Shown: positions 25,725 to 35,019 of the stretch, piece after piece
How positions within the stretch are numbered: position 1 is the first letter of the stretch
Layout: every line of letters begins with the position of its first letter
Assembly (NCBI GenBank): GCA_035571835.1
Contig: DATNBU010000027.1
Span: forward strand, 172,208-236,207
Reading direction: 5' to 3'
Source of the DNA: Candidatus Limnocylindrales bacterium
GTDB lineage: Bacteria > Desulfobacterota > Binatia > UBA1149 > CAITLU01
DNA: 64,000 bases
Translations under genes and position numbers: made by a program
Notes under the pieces: model-generated
What the model was told of the DNA's origin: nothing
Database searches by the model: none
What the model saw: the letters and a program-made list of their open reading frames with translations, nothing else

Positions 25725-27359
25725 TCACGCCTTCGCGCGCCGCTCGCGAAGCCGCCGGATCAGCGCATTGGTCGAGCTGTCGTGCCGGAGCGTCGGTTCG
25801 GTAGCATTCTCGAGCTCCGGGATGATCCGCTGGGCGAGCTGCTTGCCGAGCTCGACGCCCCACTGGTCGAACGAGTCGATGTTCCAGATCGCGCCCTGCG
25901 TGAAGACGCTGTGCTCGTAAAGGGCGACCAGCGTTCCGAGCGTTTCCGGCGTCAGGCGATCGGCGAGGATCGTCGAAGTCGGCCGGTTTCCGTCGAACGT
26001 ACGATGCGGCACCAGCCAGTCCGCCGTACCCTCGGCGCGCACTTCGTCGGCGGTTTTGCCGAACGCGAGCGCTTCGGCCTGCGCGAGGACGTTCGCGAGC
26101 AGAAGGTCGTGGTGGCGGCCGATCGGATTGAGCGAGTGGTGGAACGCGATGAAGTCGCAAGGGATCAGCGACGTTCCCTGGTGAATCATCTGGTAGAAGG
26201 AATGCTGGCCGTTCGTGCCGGGCTCGCCCCAGACGATGGCGCCCGTGTCGTAGCCCACCGTCGCGCCATCGACCGTCACGTGCTTGCCATTCGATTCCAT
26301 CGTCAGCTGCTGCAGGTAGGCGGGGAAGCGCTTCAGATACTGCTCGTACGGCATCACGCCGAGCGTCTGGGCGCCGAAGAAATCGCGGTACCAGATGGCG
26401 AGAAGGCCCAGCAGGACCGGAAGGTTGCGGTCGAACGGCGCGGACCGGAAGTGCTCGTCCATCGCGTGAAAACCGGCGAGCATCGCGCGGAAATGTTCGG
26501 GGCCGATCGCGAGCATCGTCGACAGACCGATTGCGGAATCCATCGAGTAGCGACCGCCGACCCAATCCCAGAATCCGAACATGTTGGCGGTGTCGATGCC
26601 GAACTTCGCGACTTCCGCGGCGTTGGTCGAGACGGCGACGAAGTGCTTCGCGACCGCACGCTCGTCGCCGAGCGTGCGCAGCGCCCACTCGCGCGCGCTG
26701 CGGGCGTTGGTCATCGTCTCCAGCGTCGTGAACGTCTTCGACGAGACGATGAAAAGCGTTTCGGCGGCGTCGAGGTCGCGCGTCGCTTCCACGAAGTCGG
26801 TGCCGTCGACATTCGATACGTAGCGGAACGTCATGTCGCGCGCGCTGTAGTGGCGCAGCGCCTCGTACGCCATGACGGGCCCGAGATCTGATCCTCCGAT
26901 GCCGATGTTGACGACGTTGAGAATTTGTCGCCCGGTGTGGCCGGACCAGCGCCCGTCTCGCACGCTGGATGCGAAGTCGGCCATGCGGTCGAGCACCGCG
27001 TGAACTTCGGGGACGATGTCTTTCCCGTCGACGACGATGGATTGGCCTCGCGGAGCGCGAAGCGCGACGTGCAGAACGGCGCGGCCTTCGGTCGTGTTGA
27101 TCTTGTCGCCGCGAAACATCGCGTCGATCCGGTCTCGCAGGCCGATCTCGTCGGCAAGGCCGACGAGCAGGCGCAGCGTCTCGTCGGTGACGCGATGCTT
27201 GGAGTAGTCGAGGAAGAGCCCCGGCCCTGTCGCTGTCAATCGTTCGCCGCGGCTCGGGTCGTCAGCGAAGAGCTGGCGCAGGTGGACGTCGCGGATCGTT
27301 GCATGATGCTCGCGTAGAGCTTTCCAGGCGGGTCGGTCGGTCAGCGCGATGGATGGCAT
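25725..27359 (-). CDS. pgi: Glucose-6-phosphate isomerase
   Basis: 544 residues, normal for PGI. It interconverts glucose 6-phosphate and fructose 6-phosphate in glycolysis/gluconeogenesis, in the cytoplasm. Signatures: [18 protein letters not shown] (SIS domain), [34 protein letters not shown] (PGI signature), [19 protein letters not shown] with the catalytic Glu/His region, and the C-terminal [16 protein letters not shown] with catalytic Lys. Start at 27359 has AGGAGA five bases upstream; the frame extends to 27401 without support. No other sugar-phosphate gene is adjacent. Confidence 0.98.
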   Translation of the reverse strand: MPSIALTDRPAWKALREHHATIRDVHLRQLFADDPSRGERLTATGPGLFLDYSKHRVTDETLRLLVGLADEIGLRDRIDAMFRGDKINTTEGRAVLHVALRAPRGQSIVVDGKDIVPEVHAVLDRMADFASSVRDGRWSGHTGRQILNVVNIGIGGSDLGPVMAYEALRHYSARDMTFRYVSNVDGTDFVEATRDLDAAETLFIVSSKTFTTLETMTNARSAREWALRTLGDERAVAKHFVAVSTNAAEVAKFGIDTANMFGFWDWVGGRYSMDSAIGLSTMLAIGPEHFRAMLAGFHAMDEHFRSAPFDRNLPVLLGLLAIWYRDFFGAQTLGVMPYEQYLKRFPAYLQQLTMESNGKHVTVDGATVGYDTGAIVWGEPGTNGQHSFYQMIHQGTSLIPCDFIAFHHSLNPIGRHHDLLLANVLAQAEALAFGKTADEVRAEGTADWLVPHRTFDGNRPTSTILADRLTPETLGTLVALYEHSVFTQGAIWNIDSFDQWGVELGKQLAQRIIPELENATEPTLRHDSSTNALIRRLRERRAKA

Positions 27360-27404
27360 GCGGTCTCCTGTGGCCACTACAAGGCGACCCGAGCCCGGCA
27401 ATCT

Positions 27405-28730
27405 TCAGTGCGGCGTGCAGCTCAGATAACCGTCGTTGTTGCCCAGATCGTACGCCGGATCGCAGTTATAAAGGTCGATCATCGTATCTCTGCAGTAGAG
27501 CTCGGGGTCGAAGTGGCAATCGTCAACGCTGTGCGCGCTCGTTGCGCAGGTGCACGAGAGCTTGCAATCGGTGACGCCGCAATTGATGCACGAGTTCGCA
27601 TAGGATCCGGCCGGATCCGTAGTCCATCCACCGCACTCCGGTGCGACGCAGGCCGTGCACGTGAGGTTGCCGTTGTCGTTGCCGATCCCCGAAACCGGAT
27701 TGCAGTAGCGGAGGTCGAGTTCCGTCGCGTGGCACGACGCTGGGTCGTGGTGGCATTTCGCCGGGTTGGTAGACTGGTCCGCACAGTAACAGGAAAGCTT
27801 GCAATCGGCGACGGAGCAGCTGGCGCATGTATCTATATAGCTGCCGTACGGTGGATTGGCCGGGCACTCTCCACAGGAGTAGATCGTTGTCGTCGTCGTG
27901 CTCGTCGTGGAGGTCGTCGTAGAGCTCGTAGAGCTCGTCGTCGAGGACGTGGTGTTCGTCGAGGACGGGCAGTGGGGCTCGATGCTGAATTTCACCGAAA
28001 CCTTCAGGATCAACAATGCGTCCGAGCCCTGGATCAGACCGTTGCCGTTGTAGTCGCAACGCTGCGGGATGCATTGCGCCGTGCCGACACTCGTCTTCAA
28101 TGCGATCAGCGCATCGGGCGCGGTGATCTTTGCGTCGTCGTTTGCGTCGCCGCAGAGGACGCTCGGCAAAGTGATCGTCGTGGTCGAGGTGATGGTGGTC
28201 GTCGTCGGATTGGGGCACTCCGTGTTCTCGCAGGTCGTGCCGTTACCCTGGTAAGTGCCTTCGATGATCGCACAGGCAAGCGGCTCATGAATGACGCAGG
28301 TGCCGAGCGGCAGGCAGCACGCGCCGATCAGCGGCAACGTCGTCGTCACGACCGGACACTGGGCGTCGTCGCACGTCGTTCCATCACCCTGGAAAACGCC
28401 CTCGTTGACCGCGCAGACACTCGGCTCGTCGGTGACACAGTTGCCGTCCGGCAAGCAGCACGCACCGAAAGGCGGCAAAGTCGTGGTCGTTGCCGAGCAG
28501 GTACCGGCGCAGGTCGTCTGGTCGCCCAGGAAAACATCTGCGATCCCGTTGCATTCGCCGGAGATCGCATCGCGGCAGCTGCCGGTGGGTGCGCAGCAGC
28601 CGGTAAACTTGTTGCAGCAGGCTCCGGTCGGGAGCGGCGCCGACATGCTCGCGGAGATACCGGAAAGTGCGAAGAGCAGCGATGCGCTCGCGAGGAACGC
28701 GACGGATTTCGGCCGGAACCATCTGTTCAT
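27405..28730 (-). CDS. Exported Cys-rich protein with dockerin-like module and two cyanovirin-N-like domains
   Basis: 441 residues. Signal peptide MNRWFRPKSVAFLASASLLF; residues 35-175 hold three Cys-rich repeats (TGCCAPTGSCRD; FGACCLPDGNCVTDEPSVC; IGACCLPLGTCVIHEPLAC). A Thr linker leads to the dockerin-like pair (CGDANDDAKITAPDALIALK; CDYNGNGLIQGSDALLILK), then a second Thr/Ser linker. The C-terminal 150 residues hold two copies of a pattern like cyanovirin-N homology domains: GSYIDTCASCSVADCKLSC..LDLRYCNP..GNDNGNLTC and GSYANSCINCGVTDCKLSC..IDLYNCDP..GNNDGYLSC. CVNH domains bind mannose-rich glycans, so a secreted lectin is plausible. Start has GGGAGGG upstream. Confidence 0.86.
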   Translation of the reverse strand: MNRWFRPKSVAFLASASLLFALSGISASMSAPLPTGACCNKFTGCCAPTGSCRDAISGECNGIADVFLGDQTTCAGTCSATTTTLPPFGACCLPDGNCVTDEPSVCAVNEGVFQGDGTTCDDAQCPVVTTTLPLIGACCLPLGTCVIHEPLACAIIEGTYQGNGTTCENTECPNPTTTTITSTTTITLPSVLCGDANDDAKITAPDALIALKTSVGTAQCIPQRCDYNGNGLIQGSDALLILKVSVKFSIEPHCPSSTNTTSSTTSSTSSTTTSTTSTTTTTIYSCGECPANPPYGSYIDTCASCSVADCKLSCYCADQSTNPAKCHHDPASCHATELDLRYCNPVSGIGNDNGNLTCTACVAPECGGWTTDPAGSYANSCINCGVTDCKLSCTCATSAHSVDDCHFDPELYCRDTMIDLYNCDPAYDLGNNDGYLSCTPH

Positions 28731-28991
28731 GGAATTCCCTCCCAGGATTTCCGAAATTCAAATTTAGTTCTGGTCCCGCCGCGGGCGAAAATGCCGGGTT
28801 GAACGCACCAAAGCAAAGGTCCGACCGTTGATACGAGGACGCAGCGCTCCCGCCGGGGTCTCAAGGCGAAGGATCCGCGACGTGGAACGATCGCTCTCCG
28901 AAAACTGGGATCGCAAGAACGCGATGGGCAGTGTCGTAGGAGCGTGCTACGTAGGGCGATCACTCGCTCAGAAAAAGGCAGCAATCGTTCC

Positions 28992-31937
28992 ATGGGATTC
29001 CTCGACAGACTGAAGCCGCAACCGCGCTGGAAACACTCCGACCCTGCCGTTCGACTGCAGGCGATCCCGGAACTGGGTGACGCCGTCGAGCTCGCGTTAC
29101 TGGCTGAGCATGACCCCGATGCCAGGGTCCGGAACGCTGCCCTTTCGAGGATCGCCGACGCGGCCGTCCTCGCACGCGTTGCCAGTTCGGATCCCGATCA
29201 GAACGTCCGCGAATCCGCGGCGGATCGATTGCTTGCGCTCGCCCTCGACGCGTCGAACTCCGAAGCCGCAACGGCGGCCGGCCTGCTGACGGATGTTCGG
29301 CGCGTTTCGACGATCGCGAAGAGCACGGCTGCCGACGACGTGCGCGGGGTCGCACTTGCCGCATTGACGGATGAACGTGCACTCGGCGGTGTCGCCCGGC
29401 ACGCGAAAATCGAGAGTACGGCGCTCGCGGCGCTCGGCCGCTTGAGCACCGCCGACGAGTTGCTCGCCACCGCGCTCAACAGCGAGCACAGAGAAGTGGC
29501 ACTGGCCGCGTTCGATCGCGTGTTGGGCAGCGATCCGACGCTCGTTGCGGACGTGGCGCGCCTGAAATCCATCGAAGCGCGCGCGCAGGACAAAGTCGTG
29601 GCGCGGCGCGCGAGGGCGATGCTGCAGGCGATCGAGGATGCGGAGAATGCCCGTCGCGCTGCCGAAGAGGAGCGCGAAAAGCAGGAAGCGGCGTTGTGTG
29701 CCGCCGTCGAGAGGCTCGCGACCGCCATGGATCCCGATCGCATCGCGGCCGATCTCGCGCGCCTCCGTGCAGAGTGGAGCACGCTGGCGAGTACCGATGC
29801 GGCAGCAGCTCGGCGATTCGACAGGGGTGCCGATGCGGCCGGCCTGCGCATCGCGCAGCGCCGAAGCGAAATCGCTGCCGCGCTCGAAGAGGCGCGTCGG
29901 CGAGAGGAAGTTCTCGGGGGCCGCGAGGCTCTGTGCCGCCGTGTCGAGACGCTTCGGGACGGCGACGTCCTCGAGCTCGAGCAACTGGAATCCATGGAAG
30001 GGCAGTGGGCCGACCTCCCGCCTTTCGTCGGATTCGAGCGCGAGGTCGAGCAGCTCGCGGGGCGATTTGCCGCATCCGCGAAGGCCTGCCGGCAACGTAT
30101 CGCGCACGAGGCGGCACTGCGGGAAGCCCGGTCCGCGCTCGAGGCGCTGGTCGCCGAGGCGGAATCTCTTTTGACGAAGGAGACCGACGACGTCGCCGAC
30201 CGCTGGCGCGCACTGTCACGCGAAGCGAGGCAGCTCGCGGACACGCTGAGCGAGGGATCGCAGCCGGCCTCCGATCTTCTGGAAAGGCTGGCGTTTCTCT
30301 CCGAGGCGCGAGAGGCGCGCGAGACAGCGGCGCGCGAGGCGTCGGCGAAGGCTGCCGCGGACCGGGTCGCAAAGCTCGCGCAGCTGGTGAGCCGCGCAAG
30401 ACGCACGGCGGAATCGGACACCGTGACCTTGCGCGAAGGCGAACGACTGCTGCTCGACATCACGACTGCTCTCGAGAACGCCTCCAAGGGCGAGACGACC
30501 AGGGAGACGGAAAAAACACTGGCGGACCTGCGAAGGCTGCAGGACCGGATCAAGAATCGAGTGAAGGAGCTGCGTGATCTCGACACGTGGCGCAGGTTCG
30601 CCAACGGTGAGCAGCAGGAAAGGCTGATAGCGATGGCGGAAGCCATCGTCGCGTCGCTGAAGGCGGAAGAAGAGGCGGGCACGGCGAGCGATCTGGCCGC
30701 CACGGCAAATGCGCTGCGCGAGCTCCAGGCGGAGTGGAAGAAGGTCGCCGATGGGCCGCAACAAAGCGCGCGCGAATTATGGGACCGGTTCCGACTGGCG
30801 GTGGAGTTCATCCGCAGCCGGTGCGAGGTCTACTTCGCTCAGATACGAGAGCAACGAAGCCGGAACCTTGCCACGAGGGTTGCGCTTGTCGCACAAGCCG
30901 AAGAGCTCGCCGACTCGACCGAATGGAGCAAGACGGCTGCACAATTCCAGGAGATGCAGAAAGCGTGGGCGGAATGCGGGCCGGTATCGGACGCGTCGGC
31001 GCGAGGACTTGCGCTTCGCTTCCGCGCCGCGTGCAACACCTTCTTTACGCATCGCCGCGAAGCGCTGAGCTCGAGGAAGCAGGAGTGGAACGAGAACCTC
31101 GCACGCAAAGAAGCGCTGTGCGAGCGGGCTCAGCAATTGGCGGACTCGACCGATTGGGACACGACCGCTTCCGAACTGAAGAAACTGCAGGCCGAGTGGA
31201 AGGCCATCGGCCCGACCCGCCGCGACAAGAGCGAAGAGGTCTGGACGCGGTTCCGGTCGGCTGCGGACAAGTTCTTCGAGCGCTACGCGAACCGGCACAA
31301 GATCGCTGCCGCCGCGCAGCTCGCCGAGTGCGAGGCGCTGGTCGTCGCGCTGGAAAACCTTGGGGCATCTGAAGATGCGCCGAGCGATCTCGCCGCGCAG
31401 GTCCAGACGCTGCGAACGACGATCTCGAATTTGCCGCAGCCCGAGGGGGCTGCCGCGACGGCAGTGCACGAACGATGGATGGCCGCGCTTGCTGCACTGG
31501 TCTCGCGGTGGCCGGCCGCGTTTCGCGGTACGGATCTCGACCCTGTTGCGAACCGTGAGCGCAAGGAAAAGCTTCTCGCGAAAGTCGAAGCGCTCGTCAG
31601 CGACGAAACGCCTGTCGCAGCGGCGAACAAGACTGCGACCGAACTGCTCGCGGAGCGGCTGCGCTCGGCGCTCGAGAGCAACGCGCTCGGTGTTCGGCCG
31701 GATGAAACGAAGTGGCGGGCGGCGGGCAGGGCGGTCGAGAAAGCGCAGGACGCGTGGTCGCGAATCGCGTGGCTACCTGGAGATGATACGGGCGGACTGG
31801 AGGAGAGGTTCCGGACGGCGTGTAAGCGGGTGATGGAACAGGCGAAGGTGTACGAGGGGGGTGCCAACGACGACTTCGCTGGCGGCGGTGCCAAAGGCCG
31901 TCCTGGTCGACCGAAACGTCCCGCTGGCCGGGGCTGA
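28992..31937 (+). CDS. Large DUF349-repeat protein with HEAT-like N-terminus
   Basis: 981 residues. The first 230 are HEAT-like repeats (DPAVRLQAIPELGD; DPDARVRNAALSRIAD; DPDQNVRESAADRLLALAL). The rest is charged, coiled-coil-rich and holds several DUF349 units, whose core (ELKKLQAEWKAIGPTRRDKS, FRSAADKFFERY) is seen at about 740-780 and again earlier (NALRELQAEWKKVADGPQQS; FQEMQKAWAECGPVSDASA). DUF349 proteins are of unknown role. The last about 15 residues (AKGRPGRPKRPAGRG) are low complexity and lie inside a sequence repeated at 37396, so the original C-terminus may have been changed. ATG 28992 preferred; 28944 possible. Confidence 0.85.
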   Translation: MGFLDRLKPQPRWKHSDPAVRLQAIPELGDAVELALLAEHDPDARVRNAALSRIADAAVLARVASSDPDQNVRESAADRLLALALDASNSEAATAAGLLTDVRRVSTIAKSTAADDVRGVALAALTDERALGGVARHAKIESTALAALGRLSTADELLATALNSEHREVALAAFDRVLGSDPTLVADVARLKSIEARAQDKVVARRARAMLQAIEDAENARRAAEEEREKQEAALCAAVERLATAMDPDRIAADLARLRAEWSTLASTDAAAARRFDRGADAAGLRIAQRRSEIAAALEEARRREEVLGGREALCRRVETLRDGDVLELEQLESMEGQWADLPPFVGFEREVEQLAGRFAASAKACRQRIAHEAALREARSALEALVAEAESLLTKETDDVADRWRALSREARQLADTLSEGSQPASDLLERLAFLSEAREARETAAREASAKAAADRVAKLAQLVSRARRTAESDTVTLREGERLLLDITTALENASKGETTRETEKTLADLRRLQDRIKNRVKELRDLDTWRRFANGEQQERLIAMAEAIVASLKAEEEAGTASDLAATANALRELQAEWKKVADGPQQSARELWDRFRLAVEFIRSRCEVYFAQIREQRSRNLATRVALVAQAEELADSTEWSKTAAQFQEMQKAWAECGPVSDASARGLALRFRAACNTFFTHRREALSSRKQEWNENLARKEALCERAQQLADSTDWDTTASELKKLQAEWKAIGPTRRDKSEEVWTRFRSAADKFFERYANRHKIAAAAQLAECEALVVALENLGASEDAPSDLAAQVQTLRTTISNLPQPEGAAATAVHERWMAALAALVSRWPAAFRGTDLDPVANRERKEKLLAKVEALVSDETPVAAANKTATELLAERLRSALESNALGVRPDETKWRAAGRAVEKAQDAWSRIAWLPGDDTGGLEERFRTACKRVMEQAKVYEGGANDDFAGGGAKGRPGRPKRPAGRG

Positions 31938-31960
31938 GGAAACGTGCAGCGCTGGCGACG
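31891..31960 (+). repeat. Left copy of an imperfect direct repeat bracketing the accessory segment
   Basis: Aligned without gaps to 37396-37465, 53 of 70 positions match (counted by eye); the first eleven bases, CCAAAGGCCGT, are identical. This copy covers the last codons and stop of the DUF349 gene; in both copies a TGA falls at the same place. In another frame both copies read PKAV-V-RN and EETC-AG-G with many silent differences, so the repeat may derive from a lost coding sequence in that frame. Confidence 0.7.
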
Positions 31961-31963
31961 GTG

Positions 31964-32134
31964 AACATCCTGCATCCCTCGCCGGTCACCCAGCTTCTTC
32001 AGGCCACTGGCGGAACCGACGACGATCTATCGGTCACGCCGTCCATGCAGCCACGCAACCAACCGGACAATGTGTAAGCTTCCCCAAACGGACATACCGG
32101 ATAACTAAACTTTCGCCGGCGACCTGAGGAGGGC
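31964..32134. other. Non-coding spacer before the IS relic
   Basis: No gene seen. It ends with CTGAGGAGG before the dead OrfA, the remains of its ribosome binding site. A second silent stretch, 32514-32758, lies between the relic and the next gene and also shows no supportable gene. Confidence 0.4.
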
Positions 32135-32513
32135 GTCAAGAACAAGTCGAAGTTCACGGAAGAGCAGATCATCGGAATTTTGAAGGAGGGAGAGGCAGGC
32201 GTCGACGCGTTGGGACGCTGCTTCCGCGGCACGGGATCAGCCGGCCGACGTGCTACCTGTGGCGCAGCAAATACGCCGGGACCACGGTCAACGAGCTGAA
32301 GCGGATCAAGGAGTTCGAGGCCGAGAACGGCAAGCTCAAGCGCGGAACAGAAGATCCGCGGTCCGCTACATTTAGCCCGGCAAGTCTGACCAGAACGCCC
32401 TAGATCGAGCGTTTCAAGGTATCGCGGGACGTCCTCGACACCTGGCTGGTCGGATCGTTGCCGAGTTGCAGGATATCAGCGACAAATGGCTCGAAGACTA
32501 TAATGCCACCCGA
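32135..32513 (+). pseudogene. IS3-family transposase relic (OrfA and end of OrfB)
   Basis: From 32135 the sequence reads V-KNKSKFTEEQIIGILKEGEA, the N-terminus of an IS3 OrfA with GTC where the start codon should be. After a frameshift near 32225 it continues RHGISRPTCYLWRSKYAG and NELKRIKEFEAENGKLKR, still OrfA. From about 32385 it jumps to the end of OrfB (SDQNA, IERF, then LQDISDKWLEDYNATR) in changing frames. At least two frameshifts and an internal deletion of most of OrfB are visible, so it is dead. Terminal repeats were not found. It lies near the left edge of the accessory segment. Confidence 0.85.
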
Positions 32514-32758
32514 TTAATTTGGCGGCGTACCGCCGGCGCCGTTCCTGACGCCCTGCCGGGAAAAGTCTAGTTTAGAAGTGTGTCCTTGACGGGGACGCCT
32601 ACGCACGGCCGCGACTTCGCCGATGCGATGCCAGGGTCGCCACGCCGCTCGGTTCCATGTGTGACGCGGCTGAAACGTGCAGTTGCGTCGGTGGAGAGAA
32701 ATGGGATTCCACGGTCGAGCGGGGCCGAGCACTTTCACGCAGAATGCCGCGCAATGGC

Positions 32759-34162
32759 TCACTCCGGTAATATCAGGTTTCGAAATTCAGGGTCCGTTTT
32801 GAAGATCTCCAGATCGTTGTCCTCCGGTGCTGCACCCGCGATTGTTGGGTCGAGCAGGTTTCTCAGAAGAACCCTCGCCGAGCTCTTCGGATCAGGTGAA
32901 AGCTCTACGACTTTTCTGACGGATGCGATCGCCTGTCCTCGCGAGAGCTGCTTGTCGGGTTCGCTACCGGCGTTCTGAGTAAGCCAGAGAAACTTCTGGC
33001 CGTAGGCAGCGGCCGTCCACAGGTGAACGAAAGGGTCCTTGGCACCGTCCGGGCGGACGACAAGCTTTTCCGATATTGAAAGCGCCTTCTCGAAACTTCC
33101 GGGCGGCTGCTCGTAGAGTGCCTGGAGAAGATCGCGTTTAAGCAGCGCGAGGTTGTCCCCCTCTTTTGATTCGGCTTCCGCTATGAGTGCTCTTGCGGCG
33201 TCGGGACTGCCTTGACGTTCCAGAACATCGGCGAGTCGCACGAGCAGGTCTTTCCTTCCAGGTTCTCTCACGATGGCAGCTCGTAGCCCTTGGTTTGCGG
33301 CTTGCAAGTTACCAGCACGTGCTTGTGCCGACGACCATGCTGCCAATTGATCCGCTGTCTGAAGAGCTCCGTATGGGATCTTTAGAAGCTTTTCATCCTC
33401 CGATGATGAAGGCGTCGTCCCTTGATTGCGTCCGGACCCAATCGGTGTTTCCAGCGCAGTCTGGAGGGTAATCTGTGTTAGCACTAGCTCGGGCGTAGTA
33501 GCGGTTTCAGTAACATTAAAGAGAGACATAACTCGAGTCCGAGTCTCAAGATACTGGAACAGAAACCCGCCTATTAGTGATGAGACGAGAACCAACGCGA
33601 ACATAACGTCAGCGCCCTGTGAATTAGGGATGCCTGCTTTGAAGGTACTCGCAAGTTGCGCGAGCAGCCCGTAGATGGAGTGAGCTTGAATTAAGCTAAC
33701 GCCAACGATGATCTTGGTCAGCCAATCAGAAATCTCTTCAAGATTGGAGTTTCCTGTAAACGCGCGACTGACTGAACCGGTAGTTTGCGATTGCGAACTG
33801 CCTGTTTCTGCCGTGTTCCCGATACCAGCAGTTCCCGAGTTCAGCGGGGTGGTGCCATTTCCTTGCAGGGACCTGGGGATCCCAAATAGAAAACCAAGAA
33901 GCCCGCCAAGGCCACCTCCAGCGACCACCAGTCCGAGAAGCACCCCGAAGTTGAATAGGAGTACCTGAAGGGCGTACGCGAGCCGAGCAAACTCGGCAAT
34001 GGAGTATAGGCTGACGAAGCCGGCAATACCGCAAAAGTATGCTGTGGCTAGCCATTCGATCTGACTAAGCTGTCTCGCCAACATGCCGCGTGCGCGCTCT
34101 TGCTGAGTGAGGTGGGCATTTTCTGCCGCGTCAGCTCCGACTAGGTCCTGAGATTCTGACAT
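32759..34162 (-). CDS. Membrane protein with C-terminal TPR-like repeats (unknown family)
   Basis: 467 residues of lower GC than the flanks. Membrane helices are predicted at about 36-58, 66-92 (FGVLLGLVVAGGGLGGLLGF) and 183-206 (VMFALVLVSSLIGGFLF), with a possible fourth near 150-170. A conserved-looking FLFGIPRSLQ follows the second helix. A Ser/Thr/Gly-rich loop (100-140) separates it from the third. The cytoplasmic C-terminus (270-440) has TPR-like pairs (ARAGNLQAANQGLRAAIVRE; LADVLERQGSPDAARALIAE). I cannot name a family. It is divergent from the nitrilase-HEPN gene and shares its composition, so both may belong to one system as a membrane partner and an effector. Confidence 0.7.
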   Translation of the reverse strand: MSESQDLVGADAAENAHLTQQERARGMLARQLSQIEWLATAYFCGIAGFVSLYSIAEFARLAYALQVLLFNFGVLLGLVVAGGGLGGLLGFLFGIPRSLQGNGTTPLNSGTAGIGNTAETGSSQSQTTGSVSRAFTGNSNLEEISDWLTKIIVGVSLIQAHSIYGLLAQLASTFKAGIPNSQGADVMFALVLVSSLIGGFLFQYLETRTRVMSLFNVTETATTPELVLTQITLQTALETPIGSGRNQGTTPSSSEDEKLLKIPYGALQTADQLAAWSSAQARAGNLQAANQGLRAAIVREPGRKDLLVRLADVLERQGSPDAARALIAEAESKEGDNLALLKRDLLQALYEQPPGSFEKALSISEKLVVRPDGAKDPFVHLWTAAAYGQKFLWLTQNAGSEPDKQLSRGQAIASVRKVVELSPDPKSSARVLLRNLLDPTIAGAAPEDNDLEIFKTDPEFRNLILPE

Positions 34163-35019
34163 GATGTTTTTCTCGATGATCAGCTTCGTTAAGTCTTCTT
34201 GGTCGGACGGACAAGCGGGGCGCCTTCAGAAGGAGCGGACGTCCGAAGGGCGCGGGTGGAATGATTTAGAGAGAAGCGATGCTAAAGTCATGTCGATTTT
34301 GGGGCGCTCATACTGAGCGTATCGCTATCTGCAAGAACACGCATGGGCGGGAGGATATTTCCCGAACCTCGGAGCGTACGGAAGGACTCAGGGACCCTAA
34401 CGTTTGGGATTTTCTCGTTGCGGGGTGAGCACCATCACTTCAGTCGGCATCTCGATACCGACCCACCAAGGCGGGTTCCAAGAACCCTCTTTGGGCCGAA
34501 CGATTGAGATGATTGGTGATTCCGGTCACCTCGACGTCTTTGCTTAGCTTCACCGCCAGCGCAGAAGACGAGGGCTTGCTCCGAGGGTACGATGTGCAAA
34601 AGACCGCTGGCGAGCGTCGGTCGCGGTGTCGACGGCAACAATGACTGGACAATCCTAGCTCAGTCCTGGTGCTAGAACGAAGTCCGTGTGCGAGACGGTG
34701 CGCAAGGCTACGGCCGATGCATTGCCGTACCAAGAGACTGCCACCACATGGCTATGCGTGACGAGGTCAATCTGGGGCGCGATTTCTTTGGATAGCATTG
34801 GGATGAACGAGGAGGCCATGCTCGTGCAGTCACACGTTGATGAATCAATATCTCTTGGGGCCCTCAGCTTCGCCGGTTCGGGACCATCAGCGAGAGAGCC
34901 AGACTCTGAGATTTTAGTTCATGCCTTTTTAAAGGATAGCGCTGTCGATCCGGTCGGGCAGCTTCAGCGCTCTTCCTCCACAACGTTCTTCGCAAAAGCC
35001 TAGCTGCACCGGACACGCC
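34163..35019. other. Long intergenic region between two divergent accessory genes
   Basis: 857 bases, unusually long for this window. A 105-codon frame at 34686-35003 (plus) and two overlapping frames at 34435-34733 (minus) are open but show no family features, and their start sites lack proper spacing to a ribosome binding site; a gene cannot be excluded. The region must hold the promoters of both flanking genes and could hold a non-coding RNA or a decayed gene. Confidence 0.4.

Noticed and set aside
27408..28802. A 464-codon plus-strand frame over the CVNH protein gene
   Set aside because: Low-complexity Arg/Ala/Val content and no motif; the minus strand has a signal peptide, ribosome binding site and repeated Cys domains.
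32580..32978. A 132-codon plus-strand frame near the accessory segment
   Set aside because: It overlaps the 3' end of the TPR-type membrane protein gene on the other strand and has no family feature.
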